Below, piece after piece: positions 18,025-26,576 of a stretch of DNA of 64,000 nucleotides. Positions within the stretch are counted from its first letter, which is position 1, and every line of letters begins with the position of its first letter. This DNA is from HLUCCA09 sp965277275 (GTDB lineage: Bacteria; Pseudomonadota; Alphaproteobacteria; Rhodobacterales; Rhodobacteraceae). The notes beneath the pieces are model-generated. The model did not search any database, was not told where the DNA came from, and saw only the letters and a list, made by a program, of their open reading frames with translations. The translations under genes were made by a program, and so were the position numbers. The DNA is taken from assembly GCA_965277275.1 (NCBI GenBank), contig CBDICG010000002.1, forward strand, positions 1,860,001 to 1,924,000, read 5' to 3'.

Positions 18025-18477
18025 TCAGAACGGCCGCGCGATCACGGCCACGACGATGACGATCAGCAACACTGTCGGCACCTCGTTCATCAGCCGGTAT
18101 TGCCGCCCTGTTCGCACGTTCTCCGCGCGGATGAACTCCTTACGCCGCAATCCGCACCAATGGTGAAACCACGTCATCGCGATGATCGCAGCTCCCTTGG
18201 CGTAAGGCCACACAGCGCCCCAATCCACGATGCCAGGGGTCAAGGCAAGCGTGATCCCGAACACCCACGTTGCAATCATGGCCGGGTTCATGATCAGCCG
18301 GAGGAGTTTCTGCTCCATCATCTGAAAGACGGCATCCATCTCCGTCCCTGCTGTTGTCCGCTCGGTGTGATGCACGAAGAGCCGTGGCAGATAGAACAGC
18401 CCGGCCATCCATGCGACCATCGAGATCACATGAAGGGATTTGGTCCATGGGTAGGCATAGGCCAGCCAGTCTGCCAT
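18025..18477 (-). CDS. hemJ: protoporphyrinogen IX oxidase HemJ
   Basis: HemJ oxidises protoporphyrinogen IX to protoporphyrin IX in heme synthesis. The 150-residue membrane protein has four predicted membrane segments and the family signature WTKSLHVISMVAWMAGLFYLPRLF, with heme-ligand candidate His16. FHHWCGLRRKEF and RLMNEVPT follow near the C-terminus. It was earlier called UPF0093. It is the last leftward gene before the probable origin of replication. hemE, which often accompanies it, is not in this window. Confidence 0.92.
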   Translation of the reverse strand: MADWLAYAYPWTKSLHVISMVAWMAGLFYLPRLFVHHTERTTAGTEMDAVFQMMEQKLLRLIMNPAMIATWVFGITLALTPGIVDWGAVWPYAKGAAIIAMTWFHHWCGLRRKEFIRAENVRTGRQYRLMNEVPTVLLIVIVVAVIARPF

Positions 18478-18484
18478 CGTCTGA

Positions 18485-18857
18485 TCCTCGCTTTTCTAAA
18501 GCTCTCCTTAAAATAAAAAAGAAAGATAAATAAGGTTGGAGTAGAGGTAGGGCCTGTGGACGTGTGGACGCAGCCCTTATCAACAAAGTTGTCCACTCCT
18601 GAACAAGCCATTCTCATATCCACAGAGGCAGATAATATCAGAATTACAATATGTTATAGGTACCTGACGCAACGATGCTGTGGGTAGACCGTGGATACAA
18701 CCAGTCGTCCACAGCCTGAGAGTAGAACTTACCAACGGGGATAAGAGATAGCGGCGAGGGCTGGATCGTCGGGTAAGATCTGGCACTGGAAAAACTGTTC
18801 ACTTGGCATCACAAGGCACACACGCTGCTATACAGGAATTATCCCGAAGTTCTCCCC
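18485..18857. other. probable chromosomal replication origin (oriC)
   Basis: This gene-free stretch separates leftward hemJ from rightward maf. An AT-rich block at about 18508-18535 could be the unwinding element; a smaller one is at 18631-18660. DnaA-box-like 9-mers (consensus TTATCCACA or its complement) cluster here. The forward ones are TTATCAACA at 18577, TTGTCCACT at 18589, ATATCCACA at 18616 and TCGTCCACA at 18705. The complementary ones are TGTGGACGT at 18555, TGTGGACGC at 18563, TGTGGGTAG at 18679 and CGTGGATAC at 18690. None is a perfect match. Gene orientation flips here, parS sites lie 3-5 kb away, and the hemJ | maf-aroE-coaE-dnaQ setting matches known alphaproteobacterial origins. 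Confidence 0.75.
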
Positions 18858-19457
18858 ATGGATCAGCCACTCCTCCTTGCTTCCCAGTCAGAGACCCGGG
18901 CCGCCATGTTGCGCGCGGCGGGCCTCACGATAGACACCCGCCCCGCTCGGGTGGATGAGGAAAACATCCGCGCATCCCTGAAGGCGGAAGGTGTCTCTAT
19001 CCGCGACATGGCGGATGCGCTCGCGGAGGCCAAGGCCCGCCGCATCGGGAGCGCGGCGCCAGACAGGCTTGTCCTCGGTTGCGATCAGACGGCCGAGGTT
19101 GGCGGCAAACTGCTATCCAAACCCGCCTCACCGGAGGAAGCCCGCGAGCAGTTGCGCGCGCTCTCCGGTCAGCAGCACCGTCTGTTCTCCGCGGCCGTTC
19201 TTTATGAGGATGCAAAGCCGATCTGGCGGTTTGTCGATACCGTCCGTCTCCATGTCCGCCCCCTGTCCGACGCCTATATTGAAGGCTACGTGACCCGGAA
19301 CTGGGAGAGTATCTCGCAAAGCGTCGGCGGATATCGGCTGGAGGAGGAAGGCGCGCGACTTTTCACGCGGGTTGAAGGCGATTACTTCACTGTTCTCGGC
19401 TTGCCGCTGCTCCCGCTTCTGTCTTACCTTGGCACCAGAGGCATCATCGAGACATGA
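18858..19457 (+). CDS. maf: Maf-family nucleoside triphosphate pyrophosphatase
   Basis: Maf proteins hydrolyse non-canonical or modified nucleoside triphosphates. The 199-residue product has LLLASQSETRAAMLRAAGL at the N-terminus, the VLGCDQTAEVGGKLLSKP segment and SVGGYRLEEEGARLFTRVEGDYFTVLGLPL near the end, read here as shorter motifs GGYRLEE and GDYFTVLGLPL. It is the first rightward gene beyond the probable origin. It overlaps aroE by 4 bases, beginning the maf-aroE-coaE-dnaQ operon. Confidence 0.94.
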   Translation: MDQPLLLASQSETRAAMLRAAGLTIDTRPARVDEENIRASLKAEGVSIRDMADALAEAKARRIGSAAPDRLVLGCDQTAEVGGKLLSKPASPEEAREQLRALSGQQHRLFSAAVLYEDAKPIWRFVDTVRLHVRPLSDAYIEGYVTRNWESISQSVGGYRLEEEGARLFTRVEGDYFTVLGLPLLPLLSYLGTRGIIET

Positions 19458-20284
19458 CGTATCCCATCCCTTTGGCAGGTGTGATCGGGTATCCGGCGTC
19501 CCATTCCCGGTCGCCCCGGATCCATGGACACTGGCTTCAGCGCTACGGGCTGGCCGGGCACTACATTCCGCTCGAAATCTCGCCGGATGATCTGCCCACC
19601 GTGCTCGAGATCATGCCAAGGATGGGTTTTGTCGGCGCGAATGTGACGCTGCCCCACAAGGAATCCGTACTTCGGATGTGTGACCTCGTCACGGATCGCG
19701 CGGCCCTCATCGGAGCCGTGAACACCCTGATTTTCCGGGAGGATGGTCGGATCCACGGGGACAATACCGACGGCTACGGTTTTCTCGCGAGCTTGCGGGC
19801 CGCTGTCCCGTCCTGGCAGCCAAAGGCCGGACCGGCAGCGATCTTTGGGGCGGGCGGCGCGAGCCGTGCGGTGATTGTCGCGTTCCTGGAGGCCGGCGTG
19901 CCGGAGATCCGGCTCTCCAACCGAAGCCGACCCCGCGCCGAAGCGATGCGGTCTGAGTTCGGAGCCCGCATCAAGGTCGTTGACTGGGTCAAGGCGGGCT
20001 CCATGCTCGAAGGTGCGCTGACGGTTGTGAATGCAACGTCCCTAGGGATGGAAGGGCAGCCCAGCTATCAGTTCCCCCTTGCCGCGCTTGAGCCCGGTGC
20101 CCTCGTGACCGATCTCGTCTACACCCCGCTGGAGACGGAATTCCTCGCCACCGCACGAGAGGCGGGCTGCCTCACGGTCGATGGGCTGGGGATGCTGCTT
20201 CATCAGGCGGTGCCGGGCTTTGAGCGTTGGTTCGGTGAGCGCCCGGATGTGGATGACGAAGTGCGCGCCGCCGCCTTGCTATGA
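19454..20284 (+). CDS. aroE: shikimate 5-dehydrogenase
   Basis: AroE reduces 3-dehydroshikimate to shikimate with NADPH in aromatic amino-acid synthesis. The 276-residue protein has the substrate motif ASHSRSPRIHGHWL, the catalytic Lys in NVTLPHKES, the Asp in GDNTDGYGF, the nucleotide-binding IFGAGGASRAVI and NATSLGM. It overlaps maf and coaE by 4 bases each, so translation is probably coupled along the operon. Confidence 0.96.
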   Translation: MTYPIPLAGVIGYPASHSRSPRIHGHWLQRYGLAGHYIPLEISPDDLPTVLEIMPRMGFVGANVTLPHKESVLRMCDLVTDRAALIGAVNTLIFREDGRIHGDNTDGYGFLASLRAAVPSWQPKAGPAAIFGAGGASRAVIVAFLEAGVPEIRLSNRSRPRAEAMRSEFGARIKVVDWVKAGSMLEGALTVVNATSLGMEGQPSYQFPLAALEPGALVTDLVYTPLETEFLATAREAGCLTVDGLGMLLHQAVPGFERWFGERPDVDDEVRAAALL

Positions 20285-20889
20285 GCGACCCCTTCGTCAT
20301 TGGGCTTACCGGCTCGATCGGTATGGGCAAGACGACGACCGCCCGGATGTTCGCAGGTCGGGGCGTGCCGGTCTGGTCCGCAGACGATGCGGTTCACCGC
20401 CTCTACGCACCCGGCGGCGCAGCGGTCACGCCGCTTTCGGCTGCCTGCCCCGATGCGCTGACGCAGAGCGGTGGCATTGACCGGACGGCCCTGAAAACCT
20501 GGATCGCGTCAGACGAGAACGCGTTGCGCGCGATCGAAGCCATCGTCCATCCGTTGGTCGCTCAGGATCGGCAAGCCTTTATCAGCACAGCAAAATCGGG
20601 CGTCATCGTGCTCGACATCCCGCTTCTGTTCGAGACGGGGATGGACGCCCATGTCGATCTCGTTGTTGTCGTGTCGACCGATGGAAAGACACAACGCGAG
20701 CGTGTTCTGGCGCGGCCGGGTATGACCGAAGCGCAGCTAGATCTGATCCTGTCCAAGCAAGTCCCGGACGCGGAAAAACGCGCCCGGGCTGATGTGGTGA
20801 TCGACACCAGCGCCATGGCCTCGGCCGAAGACGGCGTATCGGAAGTGTTGCGGCAGGTGGAACAGCAATTGGAGAGTGGCAATGCGTGA
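20281..20889 (+). CDS. coaE: dephospho-CoA kinase
   Basis: CoaE phosphorylates dephospho-CoA in the last step of coenzyme A synthesis. The 202-residue protein has the P-loop GLTGSIGMGKTT, the VWSADDAVHRLYAPGG segment and the lid/core motifs VLDIPLLFETGMD and RPGMTEAQLDLIL. It overlaps aroE by 4 bases and dnaQ by 8. Confidence 0.96.
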   Translation: MSDPFVIGLTGSIGMGKTTTARMFAGRGVPVWSADDAVHRLYAPGGAAVTPLSAACPDALTQSGGIDRTALKTWIASDENALRAIEAIVHPLVAQDRQAFISTAKSGVIVLDIPLLFETGMDAHVDLVVVVSTDGKTQRERVLARPGMTEAQLDLILSKQVPDAEKRARADVVIDTSAMASAEDGVSEVLRQVEQQLESGNA

Positions 20890-21586
20890 GATTGTTCTCG
20901 ATACGGAAACAACCGGCCTCAGCCCGAATGAAGGGCACCGCATCGTCGAAATCGGCGGTGTGGAGCTTCTCAACCATGTGCCGACAGGCCGGACGTATCA
21001 TCAATACATCAACCCCAAGCGCGACATGCCGACCGAAGCGTTCGACGTCCATGGCATCAGCGCGGAGTTTCTTGCGGACAAGCCGCCCTTTGAGGCGATC
21101 GCGCAGGAGTTTGTCGATTTCGTGCAAGATGCCACGCTCGTCATCCACAATGCCCCGTTTGACATGGGCTTTCTGAATGCGGAGCTGCGCTGGGCCGGGC
21201 TCTCTCCCCTGCCGGGGTCACAAGCGCTCGACACACTCGCGATGGCGCGCAAGCGTTTCCCGGGATCGCCGGGCTCACTCGATGCGTTGTGTCGGCGGTT
21301 CGAGATCGACAATTCCCGACGCACCTATCACGGCGCGCTGCTCGACTCCGAGATCCTCGCCGAAGTGTATCTGGAGCTCATTGGTGGCCGTCAGCCCGGG
21401 CTGGTGCTGAGCGCGTCGCCAGCGGATCAGCGAGACGCCACGACAAGTGGCACCGACGCGGGAAAAAGGGCCCGGGCACGCCCAGCTCCCCTGCCGTCTC
21501 GAATCACCGAGGCGGAACGCGCCGCCCATGCCTCCCTCATCGAGGAGTTGGGCGACGCTGCTTTGTGGAAGAAATTCGGCGGCTAG
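20882..21586 (+). CDS. dnaQ: DNA polymerase III epsilon subunit (3'-5' exonuclease)
   Basis: DnaQ is the proofreading exonuclease of the replicative polymerase. The ATG at 20882 gives a 234-residue protein with Exo I LDTETTGLS (D7, E9), Exo II VIHNAPFDMGFLN and Exo III YHGALLDSEILAEVYL. A GTG two codons upstream is possible but would lengthen it only slightly. The C-terminal tail is Ala/Arg-rich and probably contacts the polymerase. Its end lies 3 bases from the convergent secB stop. Confidence 0.96.
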   Translation: MREIVLDTETTGLSPNEGHRIVEIGGVELLNHVPTGRTYHQYINPKRDMPTEAFDVHGISAEFLADKPPFEAIAQEFVDFVQDATLVIHNAPFDMGFLNAELRWAGLSPLPGSQALDTLAMARKRFPGSPGSLDALCRRFEIDNSRRTYHGALLDSEILAEVYLELIGGRQPGLVLSASPADQRDATTSGTDAGKRARARPAPLPSRITEAERAAHASLIEELGDAALWKKFGG

Positions 21587-21589
21587 CGC

Positions 21590-22123
21590 TTACGCATCGG
21601 CTCCCTGCTCGGCATTGGCCTGATTGGCCTGCGCGCGCTTGGTGAGTTCCGAGCGATAGAGCTGAAGGAAATCGATTGTTTCGAGGTTGAGCGGCGGGAA
21701 ACCACCATCGCGCGTGACGTCGGAAACGATCCGGCGCACGAACGGGAAGAGCATCCGCGGGCATTCGATCAGCAGGTACGGATGCAGCTGCGGCTCGGGC
21801 ACGTTCTCCACGTGAAAGATCCCGCCGTACTCGATTTCCATCAGGAAAAGGTTCGCCGCGTCGGATTTGTTCTTCGACTCGATGACGAACTTGATGATCA
21901 CTTCGTACTGATTGTCGGCCGGGCGCTTCTTGGCGTCGAGGTTGACCTGAACCTTCACGTCCGGCTGCACCTCGCCCTGCACGCCCTTCTGCGCCACGAC
22001 GTTCTCGAAGGACATGTCGCGGATGTACTGCGCGAGGACCTTCATGGTCGGCTGGGCCTGCTGGCCGCCTTCTGCGCCGTTCGGGGCGGGGGTTGCGGGG
22101 GCGTCGGTGGGCGTATCGGACAT
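21590..22123 (-). CDS. secB: protein-export chaperone SecB
   Basis: SecB is the tetrameric chaperone that keeps preproteins unfolded for SecA. The 177-residue protein has a Pro/Ala/Gly-rich N-terminus, then VLAQYIRDMSFENV, a beta-rich core (YEVIIKFVIESKN) and FHVENVPEPQLHPYLLIECPR-type sequence ending in FPPLNLETIDFLQLY, quoted here in short pieces. It is convergent with dnaQ. Its start at 22123 follows a GGAGCACG-type ribosome-binding site. Confidence 0.96.
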   Translation of the reverse strand: MSDTPTDAPATPAPNGAEGGQQAQPTMKVLAQYIRDMSFENVVAQKGVQGEVQPDVKVQVNLDAKKRPADNQYEVIIKFVIESKNKSDAANLFLMEIEYGGIFHVENVPEPQLHPYLLIECPRMLFPFVRRIVSDVTRDGGFPPLNLETIDFLQLYRSELTKRAQANQANAEQGADA

Positions 22124-22228
22124 GGCGTGCTCCTCAGCGGGTTGCGTTCTGTTGCGCGGCCCATATCAAAGTGCGCTCCGGGTTCAAACCCCCGGCTGAC
22201 GGTACTTCAGCCAAGCCGGGCGACGTGA

Positions 22229-22759
22229 TCATTCACGTGTCCAGCCTGACGGCGGGCGATTGGAAGGCTGCGTTGGGCCGGGGGTATCGGCGTCACTCCC
22301 GGTCACATCGGTGTAATCGCCATCGATGATCCCGTCCCTCTGGGCGGGGCCAGCACGGCCGCGCTGTGACGGGTGCGGATTGGCTTGTCCGCGCGCTCCG
22401 CCGAAGTTGTGCACCACGACGCGGGATTTGATCCAACGGAAGGCCATCACACGGAACGCCGGAACCAGAAGCAGGAAGCCGATGGTGTCCGTGAAAAACC
22501 CCGGCGTCAGCAAGAGCGCCCCGGAAAACAGGATCATGGCGCCGTGGGCAAGTGGCTCGGTCGGGTCGTTCAGCGTCTCGAATGAGCCCTGGATCTGGCG
22601 CATCACATCGCGCCCCTGACGACGGACAAGCCATGTCCCGAGGATCGCTGTCAGAACAACGATGAGCAGGATCCAGCCGAGGTCCAGCACCGAGCCGAGC
22701 TGTACAAACAACGCGATCTCGATGAGCGGAATACCGATGAATAACGCAAGTAGCAGCAT
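22229..22759 (-). CDS. fxsA: FxsA family membrane protein
   Basis: The product is 176 residues from the ATG at 22759, chosen over a more distal frame opening because MLLLALFIGIPLIEIALFV is the family start and GGAAAG precedes it. It has three or four membrane segments, with the FxsA blocks GWILLIVVLTAILGTWLVRRQG, PGFFTDTIGFLLLVP and FRWIK (first one 22 long in the protein; core WILLIVVLTAILG). E. coli FxsA alleviates F-exclusion of phage T7; the general role is unclear. The C-terminus is Gly/Pro/Arg-rich. It is divergent from the Tim44-like gene. Confidence 0.88.
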   Translation of the reverse strand: MLLLALFIGIPLIEIALFVQLGSVLDLGWILLIVVLTAILGTWLVRRQGRDVMRQIQGSFETLNDPTEPLAHGAMILFSGALLLTPGFFTDTIGFLLLVPAFRVMAFRWIKSRVVVHNFGGARGQANPHPSQRGRAGPAQRDGIIDGDYTDVTGSDADTPGPTQPSNRPPSGWTRE

Positions 22760-22933
22760 CTTTTCTTTCCAATGGGCATCAAAAGGAGGTGCGAGACCCG
22801 CCTGTTGGCCCTCCAGCCGGTGGACTTGGTACCACCCCCCGCTTACATAAGGGCGACGTGGGCCTGATAGAAGCGGGTCCTGCACCCAATGTTCCCTCGC
22901 GCACCCCGGCGCGAACCGTCAAGAGAGGACGCC

Positions 22934-23602
22934 ATGAGCTCCGCCGTCATTCAGCTGCTGGTTCTGGCCGGCATTGCCATCTTTTTGATCCTGCGGCTTC
23001 GTTCAGTGCTCGGCAGCCGCGAAGGCTTTGAAAAGCCTCCTCTTCCCATGGGCGGGGGTAATGATACTGCAAGCGGCCCCCGGCGAGACTTCGAGGTCAT
23101 CGAAGGCGGTGTCGACCGGGATATCACCGATCACGTCGACGACGGTACAGACGCCGCCAAGGCGCTGGCCGCGATGAAGATGGCCGAGCCGGGTTTTCAC
23201 GTCGGCGAATTCCTGCAAGGCGCGCGCGGCGCCTACGAAATGATTCTCATGGCCTTCGAGCAGGGCGACATGGAGAGCGTGTCTGCGTTTGTCTCCGACG
23301 ACGTGATGGAAGCGTTTTCCGAAGTGATCGAGGCGCGAAACGAACAGGGCCTGACGATCGAGGCGAATTTCGTCGGCGTGCGCGAAGTGACGCTCGAAGA
23401 TGCGGCCTTCGACCGGGATGATCAGACCGGCGAGGTTACCGTCCGGTTCGTTGGCGAGCTGACGTCGGTGGTCAAGAATGCCGAGGGTGAGGTCGTCGAG
23501 GGCGATCCGACCACGATCAAACGTCAGAAAGACGTCTGGTCGTTTGCGCGCACGATGGGCGCCGGCGATCCGAACTGGCAGCTCGTCGCCACTGGCGAGT
23601 AA
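22934..23602 (+). CDS. Tim44-like domain inner-membrane protein
   Basis: From the ATG at 22934 (after AGAGAGGACGCC) the product is 222 residues. One N-terminal membrane helix (VIQLLVLAGIAIFLILRLRSVLG) is followed by a charged linker and a soluble Tim44/TimA-like domain (FHVGEFLQGARGAYEMILMAFEQGD, GEVTVRFVGELTSV, DVWSFARTM), given in part. In alphaproteobacteria such proteins are relatives of the mitochondrial import motor subunit Tim44 and their role is not settled. Position next to secB and fxsA is conserved. The mltA gene follows after 18 bases. Confidence 0.88.
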   Translation: MSSAVIQLLVLAGIAIFLILRLRSVLGSREGFEKPPLPMGGGNDTASGPRRDFEVIEGGVDRDITDHVDDGTDAAKALAAMKMAEPGFHVGEFLQGARGAYEMILMAFEQGDMESVSAFVSDDVMEAFSEVIEARNEQGLTIEANFVGVREVTLEDAAFDRDDQTGEVTVRFVGELTSVVKNAEGEVVEGDPTTIKRQKDVWSFARTMGAGDPNWQLVATGE

Positions 23603-23620
23603 TTCGCGGCGCAGGTTGCC

Positions 23621-24667
23621 ATGGCGCCCTTCGAAGTGGCAACCGACGCGATCCTCGCGCAGCTGCGGACTGGGCAGGCACGCGTGCTCGCCTTCTCCGA
23701 CCTGCCAGGTTGGACAGCCGATGATCATGCAGCCGCGCTCAAGGTTTTGCGATCCACGGCCGACGAAGCATCTCCCTTGCAGGCCATTCTGACGCGAGGG
23801 CTAGCGTCCGACGCTCCAGGCGCGGCGTGTCGTCTCTTTGAGCAGGCCTTTCTTCCGGTACGTCTCGAGGGCGCCGATGATGCGCTTCTGACCGGGTACT
23901 ACGAGCCGGAATTGAACGGATCGCTGGAGCGGACGGATCGCTTTACCGTACCGCTCTACGGGATGCCGCCAGACCTGCCCGAGGCGCGGCAATGGGCGTC
24001 GCGTCGGGAAATCGAGGCTCAGGGTTTGCTGGAGGGCCGGGGTCTGGAGCTGGCTTGGATCGAGCACGCTATTGATCGGTTCCTCCTTCAGGTTCAGGGC
24101 TCCGGCCGTATTCGCCTTTCTGATGGCGGTGCGGTGCGGGTCGGTTACGCAGGCCGAAACGGCCACCCGTACCGTTCCATCGGGCAGGAGCTTATCCGGC
24201 ATGGGCTCATTGCTGAGTCTGCGATGAGCGCCCAGTGGCTGCGGAACCATGCGCTTGCGCTGCCGGATGGTGGGCGATCCTTGATGGCCCACAACCCGTC
24301 CTACGTTTTCTTCCGAACGCTGCCCGCAGCCCGGCCTGACCTTGGGCCCATCGGGACGCTCGGACACCCTGTCACCGCGATGCGCACGATTGCAGTTGAT
24401 CCCGCGTTTGTCCCGCTCGGATGCCCGGTTTGGGTCGAGGCGACAGGCACCTATCCGATCCAGCGCTTGATGATCGCTCAGGACACCGGCAGCGCGATCA
24501 AGGGCCCCGCGCGCGCTGACGTTTTCGTTGGAACGGGCGCCGCCGCGGGGGAGGTTGCGGGCCAGATGCGGGAGAGCGGTCGGCTGACGATCCTCCTCCC
24601 CCGCGCGCTGGTCGAAGAGAAAGCGCCAAGCGGCCATCGCGCCGGCTCGCTCGGGGAGAGCGAATGA
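23621..24667 (+). CDS. mltA: membrane-bound lytic murein transglycosylase A-like protein
   Basis: MltA cleaves peptidoglycan glycan strands with formation of 1,6-anhydromuropeptides. The 348-residue protein has the MltA domain (LLTGYYEPELNGS, FLLQVQGSGRIRLSDG, VGYAGRNGHPYRSIG) and the C-terminal 3D domain (AVDPAFVPLG, QDTGSAIKGPARADVFVG) with the expected catalytic aspartates. No signal peptide or lipobox is visible, and the stop of the upstream gene lies in the same frame 18 bases before the start, so no longer N-terminus is possible. Stop and start overlap the Smr gene by 4 bases. Confidence 0.9.
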   Translation: MAPFEVATDAILAQLRTGQARVLAFSDLPGWTADDHAAALKVLRSTADEASPLQAILTRGLASDAPGAACRLFEQAFLPVRLEGADDALLTGYYEPELNGSLERTDRFTVPLYGMPPDLPEARQWASRREIEAQGLLEGRGLELAWIEHAIDRFLLQVQGSGRIRLSDGGAVRVGYAGRNGHPYRSIGQELIRHGLIAESAMSAQWLRNHALALPDGGRSLMAHNPSYVFFRTLPAARPDLGPIGTLGHPVTAMRTIAVDPAFVPLGCPVWVEATGTYPIQRLMIAQDTGSAIKGPARADVFVGTGAAAGEVAGQMRESGRLTILLPRALVEEKAPSGHRAGSLGESE

Positions 24668-25308
24668 CGCGCCGCCGCCGTTCCCTGACGGAGGATGACC
24701 TGGAGCTTTGGCGAAGGGTCGCCCGAAGCACCACGCCGCTGGAAAAGAGGCCGGCCCCCCCCGCGCAATTGCCCGCCGCACCGGCACGGAAGGATGTGCA
24801 CACGGATCCGGGCCACGACACCGCGCCGCTTACACCCTTCCAGCTCGGGCAAACCCGGCGCACTGAAGCACAGGGCCACGACCTCTCGCCAACCATCGAA
24901 CGGAGCCTCGCCACGACGCCCCTTCGGATGGACAAGAAGACCTTTGGCAAGCTGAAGAAGGGCAAGATGCGCCCCGAGCGGAAGCTCGATCTTCACGGGA
25001 TGACGCTTGCGGAGGCCCATCCCCGCCTGAATACCTTCATCCGGAGTGCTCATGCCGATGGCTGCCGCCTCGTGATCGTCGTGACAGGAAAGGGAAAATC
25101 CGGGCGCGACGATGGCGGCCCGATTCCGACACCGCGTGGCGTCTTGCGGCATCAGGTGCCCGGATGGCTGCATGCGCCGATGCTTCGCCCGTTCGTGCTG
25201 CAGGTGACCGATGCACATCTTCGGCACGGCGGGAGCGGGGCGTACTACGTCTATCTCACACGCGGACCGGCAGGTCAGGCACGGCAGAGCGGATCGCAAG
25301 CGCGGTAA
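24664..25308 (+). CDS. Smr/MutS2-type domain protein
   Basis: The 214-residue protein has a basic, low-complexity N-terminus (RRRRSLTEDDLELWRRVARS) and a C-terminal Smr domain: LDLHGMTLAEAHPRL, VIVVTGKGKSG, and GSGAYYVYL at the end. Smr domains are nucleases or nucleic-acid-binding modules; LDLHGM is the usual catalytic motif. The gene overlaps mltA by 4 bases. Its last 53 bases overlap the end of the convergent MFS gene. Substrate unknown. Confidence 0.88.
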   Translation: MTRRRRSLTEDDLELWRRVARSTTPLEKRPAPPAQLPAAPARKDVHTDPGHDTAPLTPFQLGQTRRTEAQGHDLSPTIERSLATTPLRMDKKTFGKLKKGKMRPERKLDLHGMTLAEAHPRLNTFIRSAHADGCRLVIVVTGKGKSGRDDGGPIPTPRGVLRHQVPGWLHAPMLRPFVLQVTDAHLRHGGSGAYYVYLTRGPAGQARQSGSQAR

Positions 25309-26497
25309 CGCCGCTTGCCACAAGAAACCAGAGGGCGATCCCAAGCATCTGGGTGTCAAATGAGGCGCCCACATCGATCAGCAATCCGGTGAGGATCGGG
25401 CCGATAGCTGTCCCGAACACCATGACCGCCGCCGCCACGGCCTTCACCGCACCGAGGTGTTGCGTGCCGTAGAACTCGGCCCAGAACGCCGACGGCAAGG
25501 TGTGGTTCATCCCGACGGAAAGCGCCATGAACATCATCCCGAGTGCCGTGCTCCAAAGCCCATCGGCCAGTGACAGGATCGCGAAGGCGACAACCATGGG
25601 TATTTGAGCCAAGGGCATGAGGCGCCAGGTGCCGAACCGGTCGATCAGAAACCCGGACAACACCATCACCGCAACGGCGCTCACCGTGTAGAGCGGGAAG
25701 AGTGCCACGAGCGCCAGGTGCGAGATCTGTTTGGTCTCTGCGAAATGCACCTGATGAAAGAAGAATGCGGTGGAGAACGCTGCGGGCCCCAGCATGAAGG
25801 GCACCATTCCCCAGAAAAGCCAGTGAGACAGGACGTGCCCACGCGTCCACTGTCGCCCCTTCATGCCGAGTGAGGCGCTTTCGCCCGCGATGGCCTGGGG
25901 TGTCCGCTCCAGCGCCAGCAGACGCAGGAGCACGGGCAACGCGCACATGATCAACGCTGCCGCAAGAACCCAGAGCACCCGCCAATCGACAAACGCGAGC
26001 AGGGCGACGAACGTGAGGGGCAGAACAGCCTCCCCAACGGCAAAGCCCATGGAGGCCACCGAGAGCGCGCGCCCCCGTGTCGCAACGAACCACCGCGCCA
26101 TCGCAACCGTCGCGATGTGGCTCATCATGCCCTGCCCGGTCAACCGAAGGGCGAAAATGACCGGTACCAGAAGCCAGGCAGACGGCACCGCTGCCATCGC
26201 AAGGCAGGCAAATGCGAAGACTGGCAGCACGATCAGGCACAGGGTGCGTGCGCGAAACATGTCGGTGACCTGACCGGCCCAGACCATCGCGATGGCCGAT
26301 AGGAAGGTCCCGGCGGAATAGAGCGTGCCCCACGCGCCATGCGACAGCCCGAAGCTCTCCCGGATCTCTCCGGAGAAGATCGAGATGAAAAAGGTCTGCC
26401 CGAAGGACGACGTGAAGGTGAGCAAAGCCCCGGCGCCGAGAAAGGCCGCGTTCTGTCGAAGGAACTCGCTGGTTGAGGAAAGCGGGCGGCCTGTCAT
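25256..26497 (-). CDS. MFS transporter
   Basis: The 413-residue protein has about twelve predicted membrane segments and the motif A region GQVTDMFRART between helices 2 and 3. Other sequences such as GFLIDRFGTWR between helices 8 and 9 are typical of the major facilitator superfamily. The substrate cannot be told from sequence; the general pattern fits the monocarboxylate/oxalate-type MFS group only loosely. It stands alone, convergent with the Smr gene and downstream of hslU in the same orientation. Confidence 0.85.
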   Translation of the reverse strand: MTGRPLSSTSEFLRQNAAFLGAGALLTFTSSFGQTFFISIFSGEIRESFGLSHGAWGTLYSAGTFLSAIAMVWAGQVTDMFRARTLCLIVLPVFAFACLAMAAVPSAWLLVPVIFALRLTGQGMMSHIATVAMARWFVATRGRALSVASMGFAVGEAVLPLTFVALLAFVDWRVLWVLAAALIMCALPVLLRLLALERTPQAIAGESASLGMKGRQWTRGHVLSHWLFWGMVPFMLGPAAFSTAFFFHQVHFAETKQISHLALVALFPLYTVSAVAVMVLSGFLIDRFGTWRLMPLAQIPMVVAFAILSLADGLWSTALGMMFMALSVGMNHTLPSAFWAEFYGTQHLGAVKAVAAAVMVFGTAIGPILTGLLIDVGASFDTQMLGIALWFLVASGVTALAIRSAVPDLPVRV

Positions 26498-26576
26498 GGA
26501 TGCCGCCTACACCGAACCAACCGACGTTTAAATGACGCCGTATGCCAAAAGCGCGTCAGCCCACGGTGGGCTTCCG

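Noticed and set aside
26558..26572. Terminator after hslU
   Set aside because: AGCCCAC/GTGGGCT is symmetric but leaves a one-base loop unless shortened to a weak 4-bp stem, and no T run follows on the minus strand.
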